This document shows positions 35,960 to 44,450 of a stretch of 64,000 nucleotides of DNA, piece by piece (the stretch's first letter is position 1; every line of letters begins with the position of its first letter). Origin of the DNA: Celeribacter naphthalenivorans (GTDB taxonomy: Bacteria; Pseudomonadota; Alphaproteobacteria; Rhodobacterales; Rhodobacteraceae); NCBI RefSeq assembly GCF_020524585.1, contig NZ_JAIVLK010000007.1, positions 124,001 through 188,000 of the forward strand. The letters are read 5' to 3'. A model generated the notes under the pieces. It searched no databases, was not told the origin of the DNA, and saw only the letters and a program-made list of their open reading frames with translations. The position numbers and the translations under genes were made by a program.

Positions 35960-36523
35960 ATGATCAACACCAATTCTGCGACCCGTGCCGTGGACGGCCT
36001 GTTCAACGGGCTCGCCATGATTGCGGGGCTGCTGCTCGTCGTGATGATGCTGCATGTGAGCGCCGATGTCGTGATGAAGTTGTTCTTCAATAACCCCATT
36101 CAGGGGACGCTCGAAGTCGTTTCGGCTTACTACATGGTGATCGCGGTGTTCCTGCCGCTCGGGCTCGTGGAGTGGACGCGCAGTTCGATCACGGTAGACG
36201 TCTTCTACGGGCTGTTTCCCGTCTGGCTGAAAGTCATCTGCGTGGTGTTCTCCCTTCTCTCGATGGTGCTGATCTATGGCATGCTGTCCTACCATACTTG
36301 GGGCACTGCTATGACGTCCTTCGCCCGCAAGGACTTCCTCATGGGAGGGGCCTCGCTTGAGATCATCACTTGGCCGCCGCGCTTCGCGCTGCCGATCGGC
36401 TTCGCTGCGGCAAGCCTCGTCAGCCTCTGGCACTTGATCGCCTTCCTCATCGGCTTCGAACGAGATGCTTGGCTCTCCGAGAGCGAGAGCGATGCCGATG
36501 CCGAAAACCATAGCCCGGAGTAA
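35960..36523 (+). CDS. TRAP transporter small permease, DctQ family (second copy)
   Basis: A 187-aa four-helix DctQ subunit. The DVVMKLFFNNPIQGTLEVVSAYYMVIAVFLPLGLVEW region (about 34-70) aligns with the same region in the first copy. The ATG at 35960 follows GGGAGGGGGGAAAT. It ends 5 nt before the DctM start. The C-terminal tail is rich in Asp, Glu and Ser. Confidence 0.92.
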   Translation: MINTNSATRAVDGLFNGLAMIAGLLLVVMMLHVSADVVMKLFFNNPIQGTLEVVSAYYMVIAVFLPLGLVEWTRSSITVDVFYGLFPVWLKVICVVFSLLSMVLIYGMLSYHTWGTAMTSFARKDFLMGGASLEIITWPPRFALPIGFAAASLVSLWHLIAFLIGFERDAWLSESESDADAENHSPE

Positions 36524-36528
36524 GTCAC

Positions 36529-37854
36529 ATGTTGCTTGATATGATCTCAAAGGTCGACATCGGCCTCATCAGCATCGCCGTCACACTGCTTCTCATGGCG
36601 CTGCGTATGCCCATTGGGATTGCCCTGATCGCCGTGTCGATCGGCGGGATCGCGTCTGTCCTGAACTTCCGGGCGGCCTGGAGCATCGCGAATGCAATCC
36701 CCTACAACTTCGTTGCGTCCTGGGAACTCAGCGCCGTGCCAATGTTCCTGTTGATGGGGTATCTTGCGGCCCGCTCTGAATTGACGACAGGGCTGTTTAC
36801 CTCCATGCGAATTCTTCTCAACAGGATACCCGGTAGCCTCGCAACCGCTTCGGTTGCAGCCAGCGCGCTCTTCGCGGCGGCTTCCGGATCGTCGGTCGCC
36901 ACCTCTGCGGCCCTGGCAAGGATCGCGGTCCCGGAAATGCTCAAGGCGCGCTATGACAAAGCGCTTGCGACCGGCTGTATCGCCGCGGCAGGCACGCTGG
37001 GCTCCCTTATTCCGCCCTCGATCCTGATGGTGATCTACGGTCTGTTCACCGGCACCTCGATCGGCGCGCTGTTCCTTGCGGGGTTCATCCCCGGCATCCT
37101 GACGGCCTTCGCATTCGGCCTTATGATCACGATCAGGGTACGGCTACGCCCGGAGATTGCCCCGAAGTCCAACGAAACTTTCACGCGCCAAGAAAAACTC
37201 GAGGCCTTCCGAGACATTTGGCCGCTGCCCACGATCATCTTGGGCGTTCTCGGCGGGATCTTTGCCGGGGCCTTTACCCCCACGGAGGCCGGGGGCATCG
37301 GTGCACTTCTGGTGTGTGTGATCGCTGTGGTCCGCCGTTCATTCAGCATCCGAATGCTGTTGGAAGCGGCTAAGGATGCAGCGGTTTCCACCACGATCAT
37401 GTTCGTGATCGCGGTCGGCGCGGCGATGTACATCCGGCTCATGGGGCTGACTGGCGTGCCCGAATTCCTCGCGGACAAAGTGTTGAGCGTCAGCGACAAC
37501 ACCTTTGTCATCCTTTTGATGATCTCGCTGATCTTCATTTTCCTTGGCATGTTCATCGACTCGATAGGGATCATGCTGCTGACCCTACCTGTCGTTATGC
37601 CACTGCTCGGCGAGTTGGGCATCAACATGGTCTGGTTCGGTATCATCACCATCAAACTGCTCGAGATCGGCCTCATCACGCCGCCGGTCGGGCTGAACGT
37701 CTATGTGGTCAAGGCCGCTCTTGGCGACAAAGTTCGTCTCCCGACGATCTTCCGCGGCGCCGCATGGTTCCTCTTGACCGATCTGCTCGTCTTGGCGGTG
37801 TTGATTGCTTTCCCAATCATCTCGCTGTGGCTGCCGGGCATGATGATGAAATAG
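36529..37854 (+). CDS. TRAP transporter large permease, DctM family (second copy)
   Basis: A 441-aa membrane subunit. It shares long near-identical blocks with the first DctM, for example SAVPMFLLMGYLAARSE, AASGSSVATSAALARIAVPEML, GTLGSLIPPSILMVIYGL and ILGVLGGIFAGAFTPTEAGGIGA, showing that the two are paralogues. CCCGGAG lies 8 nt before the ATG at 36529. It catalyses Na+-coupled uptake together with the DctQ and DctP of this operon. Confidence 0.95.
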   Translation: MLLDMISKVDIGLISIAVTLLLMALRMPIGIALIAVSIGGIASVLNFRAAWSIANAIPYNFVASWELSAVPMFLLMGYLAARSELTTGLFTSMRILLNRIPGSLATASVAASALFAAASGSSVATSAALARIAVPEMLKARYDKALATGCIAAAGTLGSLIPPSILMVIYGLFTGTSIGALFLAGFIPGILTAFAFGLMITIRVRLRPEIAPKSNETFTRQEKLEAFRDIWPLPTIILGVLGGIFAGAFTPTEAGGIGALLVCVIAVVRRSFSIRMLLEAAKDAAVSTTIMFVIAVGAAMYIRLMGLTGVPEFLADKVLSVSDNTFVILLMISLIFIFLGMFIDSIGIMLLTLPVVMPLLGELGINMVWFGIITIKLLEIGLITPPVGLNVYVVKAALGDKVRLPTIFRGAAWFLLTDLLVLAVLIAFPIISLWLPGMMMK

Positions 37855-37868
37855 GACATTTTATTCTT

Positions 37869-37904
37869 CGGCGCGCAGCCTGGGAGGTTTTCGTCTGCGC
37901 GCCG
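37869..37904 (+). other. intercistronic hairpin between DctM and DctP (second copy)
   Basis: CGGCGCGCAG (37869-37878) pairs exactly with CTGCGCGCCG (37895-37904); flanking TTCTTC and GAAGAA can extend the stem. It lies 15 nt after DctM and 50 nt before the DctP start. The inferred role is protection or partial termination that raises the binding-protein dose. Confidence 0.6.
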
Positions 37905-37953
37905 GTGAAGAAGGCGATGGTTCGCCATCACGTGACAAACAGGGAGGACTCAA

Positions 37954-39087
37954 ATGACCAAGACATTCAATATGCCCAGTTACGCGCTGACACTGGCGGT
38001 GACGTTGTGGGGCGGCGCGGCGATGGCCGCAGATTACACCTATTCCACCTTGCTGCAGCCGGATCACCCGCAGACCGTGCTGGGAGGAGACCCATGGGCT
38101 GACGCTTTGCGCGAGGCGAGCAATGGTGAAATCGACTTCCAGATTTTTGCCGGCGGCGTTCTCTTGCCCGGCGGCGATGTGCTTGAGGGGCTTGCCGATG
38201 GGGTGGCGGACGCCGCCTTTGTGACAGCAGGCTATATCCCCGCGCAGATGCCCATTTGGGCGCTCATCGGTGACATGGGGTGGATCGAACCGGACATGGC
38301 TGTCATCTCGATGGCCGCTACCGAGTTTGGCTTGCTTGATGAGTATGGCATGCGCGATTGGGAGAACAATAACGTGATCTTCGGCGGGAATCTGTCGACC
38401 GGTCAGTATGTGTTCCACTGCCGCGGGACTCCGAATGAACTCGACGATTTCAAGGGGCTCTCCATTCGGACGGCAGGCAACGGCTGGGCACGATTTGCAG
38501 AGTACATCGGCGCAGTCCCTGTGAACCTGACCTCAGGCGAAATCTACGCAAGCCTTGAGCGGGGGGCTCTCGACTGCGTCGCCCTTGATGAGGCACAGAT
38601 CACCGAGGGTGCGCGGACCGGAGAGGTGGTGGATTCGATCATAAAGCTGCCGATGGGGCCGTTCTTTTCACATGCCACATGGGCGTTCAACGAACGGTTC
38701 TGGGCGGGCCTGAGCAGTGATCAGAGATATCTTCTGCTGGATGAAAGCGCTCGGTCGATCGCGCGCTATTTGGGCGGCATGGATGAAAAGATTCAGGAAA
38801 GCTACGATGGCGGAGAGGCCTTGGGGGTTCAGATCCTCGAACCTTCCGAGAGCCTTCTGGCTGCGCGCGACGCTTTTGTCGCCGATGATATCGGCGGCCT
38901 GAAACGGATCGCTGAGCAACGAGGGGTTGCCGATTACGAGGCCAGCCTGGCCAGCTTCACGACACTCGTCGAAAAGTGGAAGGGCCTGCTGGACGGCGTG
39001 GACCGCGACGACGCGAAAACGCTCTACAACCTCGCGCGGACCGAAATTTTCGACAAGATCGATTACGACACCTACCGGGTCGAATAA
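37954..39087 (+). CDS. TRAP transporter solute-binding protein, DctP family (second copy)
   Basis: A 377-aa periplasmic protein of the same length as the first copy. The signal peptide ends at GAAMAAD near residue 27. The conserved carboxylate-binding Arg lies in FKGLSIRTAGN (about 165-175), followed by GEIYASLERGALDCVALDE. AGGGAGGA lies 7 nt upstream of the ATG. The sequence around the pocket differs more from the first copy than the membrane subunits do, so the two systems may take up related but different acids (inference). Confidence 0.93.
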   Translation: MTKTFNMPSYALTLAVTLWGGAAMAADYTYSTLLQPDHPQTVLGGDPWADALREASNGEIDFQIFAGGVLLPGGDVLEGLADGVADAAFVTAGYIPAQMPIWALIGDMGWIEPDMAVISMAATEFGLLDEYGMRDWENNNVIFGGNLSTGQYVFHCRGTPNELDDFKGLSIRTAGNGWARFAEYIGAVPVNLTSGEIYASLERGALDCVALDEAQITEGARTGEVVDSIIKLPMGPFFSHATWAFNERFWAGLSSDQRYLLLDESARSIARYLGGMDEKIQESYDGGEALGVQILEPSESLLAARDAFVADDIGGLKRIAEQRGVADYEASLASFTTLVEKWKGLLDGVDRDDAKTLYNLARTEIFDKIDYDTYRVE

Positions 39088-39096
39088 CAATTGACG

Positions 39097-39134
39097 CGCG
39101 GGCGGATCGGGCTTGCGGCCGATTGCCGCCCGCG
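39097..39134 (+). other. hairpin between DctP and the GMC oxidoreductase
   Basis: CGCGGGCGG (39097-39105) and CCGCCCGCG (39126-39134) form a perfect 9-bp stem. It lies 9 nt after the DctP stop and 43 nt before the GMC start. No T-run follows, so the GMC gene is probably still read from the TRAP promoter. Confidence 0.55.
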
Positions 39135-39177
39135 TTCCTGACCGCCCGCGCATTTATCAACTCATTGGAGAGAGATC

Positions 39178-40770
39178 TTGGAACGTTTTGACTACATTAT
39201 CGTCGGGGCAGGCTCGGCGGGGTGTGTGTTGGCGGATCGCCTGAGCGAGGACGGCACACGCAGTGTACTCGTTCTCGAAGCCGGAGGACGCGACAGCTAT
39301 CCTTGGATCCATATTCCACTCGGCTACGCAAAGACGTTTTTCAATGAACGTTTGAACTGGTGTTTCGAGACGGAGCCCATTCCGGGATTCGATGGTCGGC
39401 GCGGCTATGCCCCTCAGGGCAAGGTGCTCGGCGGCTCCAGCTCAATCAACGGTCTGGTCTATATGCGGGGAGTTCGCGAAGATTTTGACCATTGGCGAGA
39501 GCTGGGCAACGAAGGCTGGGGGTATGACGACGTGCTCCCCTATTTTCGTCTCTCCGAGCACCAAGAGCGTGGCGCTGACGCCTATCACGGTGTCGACGGT
39601 CCGCTTGGGGTCTCTGATTTGCGGGACGAGCATCCTTTGAACGACGCCTTTATCGCCGCTTCCCGTGCGGCAGGCTATGATGAGACGCCGGACTTCAATG
39701 GCGCCCAATCCGAGGGTGTAGGCCGGTTCCAGATGACCGCTCGCAACGGTCGCCGGGCCAGCACGGCAGTGTCCTTCCTGCGAAGGGCCGAGCGACGCCC
39801 GAATGTCAGCCTGCGCACCAATGTTATGGTCGAGACACTGACGCTCCATGAGGGCCGTGTGACAGGGCTACGGTATCGCGTCGGAGACACGACGCAGGAC
39901 GTTGAGGCAAAGCGTCTTGTCGTCTTGTCTGCCGGTGCGTTGAACTCACCTGCCTTGCTCCAGAGATCGGGGATCGGCGATCCCAGCGTGCTGGGCGCCG
40001 CGGGTGTCCCGGTCCGCCATGCCTTGCCCGGGGTTGGAAAAAACCTTCAGGATCATGTGCAGGCACGATTGGTTTTGGAGGCGAAGGCGCTTCCCTCGGT
40101 CAATCTTGCTGTCCGCAATCCGTTGTCGCTTGCGGCAATGGGTTTGAGATACGCAGTGTTGCGCCGCGGACCCCTTGCCTATGCAGGTGGGCAGAGCGGC
40201 GGCCTTCTGAAAACGCTCCCGACGCTTGCGCGGCCCGACATCATGTATTTCGTCATGCCGTTCTCAAGTGCTGATTTGCGCAACGGGCTCGATCCCTTTG
40301 CGGGCTTCACGATCGCCGGATGCCTCCAGCGTCCAGACAGCAGAGGAACGGTGACGATCTCCTCCCCATCTGCAAAGGATGCTCCTGTCATTGCTCCGAA
40401 TTTCCTTGATGCGCCAAGCGACGCTGAGACACTGGTGAGGGGATTGCGCACCGCCCGCCGCATCGTCGGGCAGGCACCATTGATGGGTCTTGTCGACCGA
40501 GAGATGCGCCCTGGAGTGGATTTGCAAAGCGACGACGAATTGCTCGCCTATGTGCGAAGCACCGCGAGTTCAGTTTATCATTCGGCCGGGACCTGCAGAA
40601 TGGGGACTGGCGAAGATGCGGTGGTGGACCACCGGCTGCGTGTTCATGGCTTGAAGGGGCTTGCTGTAGCAGATGCGTCCATCATGCCCAAGATCGTCTC
40701 ATGCCCAACGAACGCGACAGCGATCATGATTGGCGAACGAGCGGCGCCTTTGTTGGCAGACGAAGGGTAA
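39178..40770 (+). CDS. GMC-family FAD-dependent alcohol/choline dehydrogenase
   Basis: A 530-aa flavoprotein of the glucose-methanol-choline family. It starts with the ADP-binding motif FDYIIVGAGSAGCVLADRL (about 4-22). The flavin-attachment/GMC signature region GKVLGGSSSINGLVYMRG is near 81, and the catalytic His lies in SVYHSAGTCRMG (about 464), with the second active-site region in PTNATAIMIGERAA near the C terminus. The start is a TTG at 39178 preceded by GGAGAGAG. It oxidises an alcohol to an aldehyde with electrons passed to the respiratory chain. The aldehyde dehydrogenase at 33268-34749 could take the next step. The residues seen do not fix choline as the substrate. Confidence 0.9.
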   Translation: MERFDYIIVGAGSAGCVLADRLSEDGTRSVLVLEAGGRDSYPWIHIPLGYAKTFFNERLNWCFETEPIPGFDGRRGYAPQGKVLGGSSSINGLVYMRGVREDFDHWRELGNEGWGYDDVLPYFRLSEHQERGADAYHGVDGPLGVSDLRDEHPLNDAFIAASRAAGYDETPDFNGAQSEGVGRFQMTARNGRRASTAVSFLRRAERRPNVSLRTNVMVETLTLHEGRVTGLRYRVGDTTQDVEAKRLVVLSAGALNSPALLQRSGIGDPSVLGAAGVPVRHALPGVGKNLQDHVQARLVLEAKALPSVNLAVRNPLSLAAMGLRYAVLRRGPLAYAGGQSGGLLKTLPTLARPDIMYFVMPFSSADLRNGLDPFAGFTIAGCLQRPDSRGTVTISSPSAKDAPVIAPNFLDAPSDAETLVRGLRTARRIVGQAPLMGLVDREMRPGVDLQSDDELLAYVRSTASSVYHSAGTCRMGTGEDAVVDHRLRVHGLKGLAVADASIMPKIVSCPTNATAIMIGERAAPLLADEG

Positions 40771-40850
40771 CTTTTCGGCCATCTGTCCGCGCTACTTCTA
40801 TTGCTTCCAAGGGGAAGGTGATCGACCCATCTCCGCCCGCATCCTTTCTC

Positions 40851-40892
40851 GGAAGACCTCTGCAGGGGTCTTCCAGTGCAGGGGTCTTCCAG
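40851..40892. repeat. 16-bp tandem duplication with overlapping hairpin
   Basis: TGCAGGGGTCTTCCAG is present twice in direct succession (40861-40876, 40877-40892). The preceding GGAAGACC (40851-40858) pairs with GGTCTTCC (40867-40874), and equally with the second copy, so two alternative hairpins are possible. It lies in the 303-bp gap 40771-41073 between convergent genes. The rest of the gap holds only an AT-rich stretch and a TGAGGCCTCA palindrome (41036-41045). Confidence 0.85.
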
Positions 40893-41073
40893 CCAAAGCA
40901 TTTTCCAGGCGTATTGTTGCGCCGGTCGCGGAGTTGTTTCAGACGGCTTTATGCCGTTCTTTGATGTTCAAAGGTGCACGCACCCGGCCACAATAAGAAA
41001 ATCGGATAATCTGTATTATGTTAATTAATTTCATCTGAGGCCTCAACCCGTCAACGTGAGGTCAAAACACCGC

Positions 41074-42384
41074 TTATGGTCTTTCTAAATGGCTGGCGAA
41101 TGTTGTGCCATGATAGTCACGGCGCAGCAAACCTGCGTCACTGAGCGCGGGACAAAGAGCGTCAAGACAGAGATGCATGCAATCGACCGAGCCGCCAGGA
41201 AACAGGATGAACCCGTCGAGCGCGCCCGCGTCCCGCCATCTGCGCACCTCATCCACCGCCTGCGCAACAGTGCCGATCACCTGCCAATGCGCCGACCCCA
41301 TGACTTCGGGCATCCGCAAAAGATCGCCCACCGTCGGCTCATGGCGCTCAATAGCGCGCCGCAAGAGCCCCGCATGGGTGCGCGACCGCACTTTGGCGGG
41401 CGGTGGCGGCAGATCATTGGCCCGAATGTTCCGTTCCTTTGGCCAATCGCTCAGGTCGAGGCCGGTCATTTCCAGAATATTGGCAAACTTGCGGGCGTCA
41501 TCCGCCCGCGCATGGGTGGCACGGTAGAGATCGCGGGCTTCGGCCTCCGTGTCAGCCAGATACAGGCTCATCCCTGGCATAAGCCGCACGGCTTCTTCGC
41601 CGCGCCCATGCGCCTTCGCGCGACGGCGCAAATCGCGGCGCAGCTCGATGGCAACCTCCATATCGGGGGTCGAGGCAAAAGTGGCATCGGCCACGCGCGC
41701 CGCGAAATCACGCCCCGTCTCCGAGGCCCCCGCCTGAATAAGCGGAATGCGATAGTCGCCTCCCCCCATGTTCGGGGTCCCCAAGGGGCCTTCGACCCGG
41801 TGAAAGTCCCCTTCATAATTGATTGGCTGAACCAACTCAGGATCAACCATCCTCCCGCTGTCGCGATCCTGAAGAATGGCGTCCCGCGGATAGCTCGCCC
41901 AGAGCTTGAGCACGATCTCGGTCACCTCGGCGGCACGGGCATAACGATCCTCTGGCGTGGGCATGTCGTCGAGCGAAAAGTTCCTCTGCCCATCGAGCGC
42001 CGTCACGATGTTCCAGCCCGCGCGCCCCTTGGACAGCCAATGCAGCGACATGATCATTCGCGCAAGGACATACGGCGGATAGAAAGTGGTGGAAACGGTG
42101 GTCAAAAGCCCGATCCTGTCGGTCGCATGCGCAATCGCTGCCAACAAAAGCGTCGGATCGAGGCCGCCCATACCACCACCCTGCCCCATCATGGCTTTGT
42201 TGACGGCCAAAACGTCGGGACGAAAGACGAAATCGAGCTTAGCGGCCTCGGCGCGCCGGGCGATGTCGATGTAATAATCATAGCCCAACAGGCCCTCGAT
42301 CCCGCTGTCAGGCCGTCGCCAGCCTTCACCGGACAGCCACGTCGGGGCAAGCGTCATGCCGATATGCAGAGGTTTCTGTGTCAT
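41074..42384 (-). CDS. LLM-class FMN-dependent monooxygenase (NtaA/SnaA/DszA type)
   Basis: A 436-aa bacterial-luciferase-like monooxygenase. The family motif GRAGWNIVT (about 144-152) and an N terminus LHIGMTLAPTWLSGEGWR are typical of the nitrilotriacetate monooxygenase / DszA subgroup, which uses FMNH2 and O2 to cleave C-N or C-S bonds. GGAGAC precedes the ATG at 42384. It follows the siderophore-type permease gene by 12 nt on the same strand, so it is probably in the iron-uptake operon. This placement suggests oxidative breakdown of an imported chelator (inference). No flavin reductase partner is seen nearby. Confidence 0.9.
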   Translation of the reverse strand: MTQKPLHIGMTLAPTWLSGEGWRRPDSGIEGLLGYDYYIDIARRAEAAKLDFVFRPDVLAVNKAMMGQGGGMGGLDPTLLLAAIAHATDRIGLLTTVSTTFYPPYVLARMIMSLHWLSKGRAGWNIVTALDGQRNFSLDDMPTPEDRYARAAEVTEIVLKLWASYPRDAILQDRDSGRMVDPELVQPINYEGDFHRVEGPLGTPNMGGGDYRIPLIQAGASETGRDFAARVADATFASTPDMEVAIELRRDLRRRAKAHGRGEEAVRLMPGMSLYLADTEAEARDLYRATHARADDARKFANILEMTGLDLSDWPKERNIRANDLPPPPAKVRSRTHAGLLRRAIERHEPTVGDLLRMPEVMGSAHWQVIGTVAQAVDEVRRWRDAGALDGFILFPGGSVDCMHLCLDALCPALSDAGLLRRDYHGTTFASHLERP

Positions 42385-42396
42385 TCTCTTGTCTCC

Positions 42397-43422
42397 TCAC
42401 CGTGAACGCCGCGTCAGCACCCACAAAAGATAGCCGCCACCCAAAAGCCCGGTCATCTGCCCGACCGGCAGGCTCAGCCCGGTTGGCAGACGCTGGCTCA
42501 TCAAATCCGCACCCAACAACAAAGCCGCTCCCATGAGGCCGGCGGCAAAAAAGGGGATTTGCGCCATGCCGCTCACACGGCGCGCCAGTTGCGGTGCGGC
42601 CAGTGCGATAAAGCTGATCGGCCCTGCGGCGGCGGTGGCAATCGCGGTCATGCCGACGGCGGCGAGGATGGCAGCAATGCGGCTGCGCTCGACCGAAACG
42701 CCAAGCGCCGCCGCCGCATCATCACCCATCTCAAACAGCGCCAACCTGCGCGAGAGGCTCAAAACGACAGGCGCCAACAGCATCAGACCCAGCGCGGCGG
42801 GCCAGACATGCGCCCATGTGCGGGTGTTGAGAGAGCCCGCAAGCCAAAGTTGCGCGGCGATGGATTGATCCAGATCGCCCATCACCAGAAACACCGTATT
42901 GACGCCCGACAGTGTCGCGCCGACACCGATGCCCACCAAAACAAGGCGATAGCCTTCTGATCGCCCGGACTTGCGCGCCAGCATCAGCACGACAAAAGCG
43001 GTCACAAGGCCGGACAGCATCGACATGGCCGCGATGCTCAGCGGGTCGGAGTTGATCATCACAATCTGTACGATGGCGCCCGTCGCGGCCCCGGTGGTGA
43101 AACCGATCACATCGGGGGAACCAAGCGGATTGCGCGAGACAGTTTGAAACGCAGCCCCCGCAAGCCCAAGGCCAAATCCCACAAGGCAGGCGGTCAGCAC
43201 ACGCGGCAGACGGATACGCCAGAGCACCTTGGCGGCGGGGCTGTCGTCGCTTTGGCCCCGGAGCACGGCGACAAAATCGTCGAGGCCGATGGGCATTTTC
43301 CCCGTGGTGAGCAACAGAACACCGAGACCCAAAATGGACACCGCCAGAAGCACCGTTACAATCATTGCCCGCGGATGAAGTGCCAAGGAGATGGGACCAA
43401 TGGAGAGAACAGAGGGCCGCAT
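42397..43422 (-). CDS. iron-siderophore ABC transporter permease, FepG-like
   Basis: A 341-aa BtuC/FecCD-family permease with about ten membrane helices. It contains the family signatures LPRVLTACLVGFGLGLAGAAFQTVSRNPLGSPDVIGFTTG in parts (about 74-113) and, near the C terminus, FIALAAPQLARRV. It most resembles FepG, the partner of FepD in ferric-enterobactin uptake. Its start overlaps the FepD-like stop (TGATG). Confidence 0.88.
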   Translation of the reverse strand: MRPSVLSIGPISLALHPRAMIVTVLLAVSILGLGVLLLTTGKMPIGLDDFVAVLRGQSDDSPAAKVLWRIRLPRVLTACLVGFGLGLAGAAFQTVSRNPLGSPDVIGFTTGAATGAIVQIVMINSDPLSIAAMSMLSGLVTAFVVLMLARKSGRSEGYRLVLVGIGVGATLSGVNTVFLVMGDLDQSIAAQLWLAGSLNTRTWAHVWPAALGLMLLAPVVLSLSRRLALFEMGDDAAAALGVSVERSRIAAILAAVGMTAIATAAAGPISFIALAAPQLARRVSGMAQIPFFAAGLMGAALLLGADLMSQRLPTGLSLPVGQMTGLLGGGYLLWVLTRRSR

Positions 43423-44450
43423 CAGAGCCGCACCATCTTGAAGCGTCGGACGCTAAAGACAAAGAACGGCCCACCGAGGATGGTCGCCACGATGCCGGCG
43501 GCGACTTCGGCAGGGCTGACAAGCACGCGCCCGAGAATATCCGCAAGAAGCAGCAGAAGCGCCGCAATCAACGCGGAATACGGCAGGATCCAGCGATAGT
43601 CCGGCCCGGAAAACAGCCGGGCGATATGCGGCGCCACCAGCCCGACGAAACCGATAGGGCCAACGGCAGCGGTCGCCCCGCCCGCAAGCGTCAGGATGGC
43701 AAGGCAGGCCAAACTCCAGATCAGCACGGGACGCGCGCCCAAAGCTCGACCGACATCACGGCCCAACGCCAACGCATTCAAGCCGGGGGCAATCGCCATG
43801 GTCAGCGCGCCGCCAAACAACAGGGTCGCTGACAGTGCAATCAAAACCGGACCACCGCGTCCCTCGACCGATCCCGCCCCCCATTGCCGAAAGTCTTCAT
43901 AAACCTCTGCGGGCGCGTTGATGATGATGATGCCGCTCAAAGCCCCCAGCATGACCGACAATCCGGCGCCTGCCAGCACAAGCCGCACCGGGTCGACCCC
44001 TGCGTCATGGCCGCGTCCCAGAAGGAAGACGGCAACGCCCGCGAGCCCTGCGCCAAACATGCCGAACCAGAGGTATTGGTCGATGCGGGTCAAACCAAAA
44101 AGGCTCACGCCCAAAAGCACCGCCACGGCGGCGCCTGCGTTGATGCCCAGCAGGCCCGGCTCAGCCAGAGGATTGCGCGTCACCGCCTGCATCAAGGCCC
44201 CCGCAAGACCGAGAGCGGCCCCGGCGAGCAGCGCCAATACGGTGCGCGGAAGACGCAGGGCGTGGATGATGACATGCAGATCATTGGTCGGATCATAGGC
44301 GGTCAGGCTTTGTGTGATCTCAGCGATTGGAATGGCGCGTGCGCCGACCGTCAGGCTGATCAGCCCCGCCGCGCAGAGCAAAATCGCCGTCAGGGCCAGA
44401 GGCATCACCCGCTGTCGCAGCGGTGCGGAGGCAATCGTGGGGCGCATCAT
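43422..44450 (-). CDS. iron-siderophore ABC transporter permease, FepD-like
   Basis: A 342-aa FecCD-family permease. The elements LRLPRTVLALLAGAALGLAG and LMQAVTRNPLAEPGLLGINAG (about 65-107), and a C-terminal FVGLVAPHIARL, identify the family. Two adjacent ATG codons (44450, 44447) are possible starts; the first overlaps the binding-protein stop. It forms the transmembrane channel with the FepG-like protein and is energised by the ATPase encoded divergently at 45528. Confidence 0.88.
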   Translation of the reverse strand: MMRPTIASAPLRQRVMPLALTAILLCAAGLISLTVGARAIPIAEITQSLTAYDPTNDLHVIIHALRLPRTVLALLAGAALGLAGALMQAVTRNPLAEPGLLGINAGAAVAVLLGVSLFGLTRIDQYLWFGMFGAGLAGVAVFLLGRGHDAGVDPVRLVLAGAGLSVMLGALSGIIIINAPAEVYEDFRQWGAGSVEGRGGPVLIALSATLLFGGALTMAIAPGLNALALGRDVGRALGARPVLIWSLACLAILTLAGGATAAVGPIGFVGLVAPHIARLFSGPDYRWILPYSALIAALLLLLADILGRVLVSPAEVAAGIVATILGGPFFVFSVRRFKMVRL

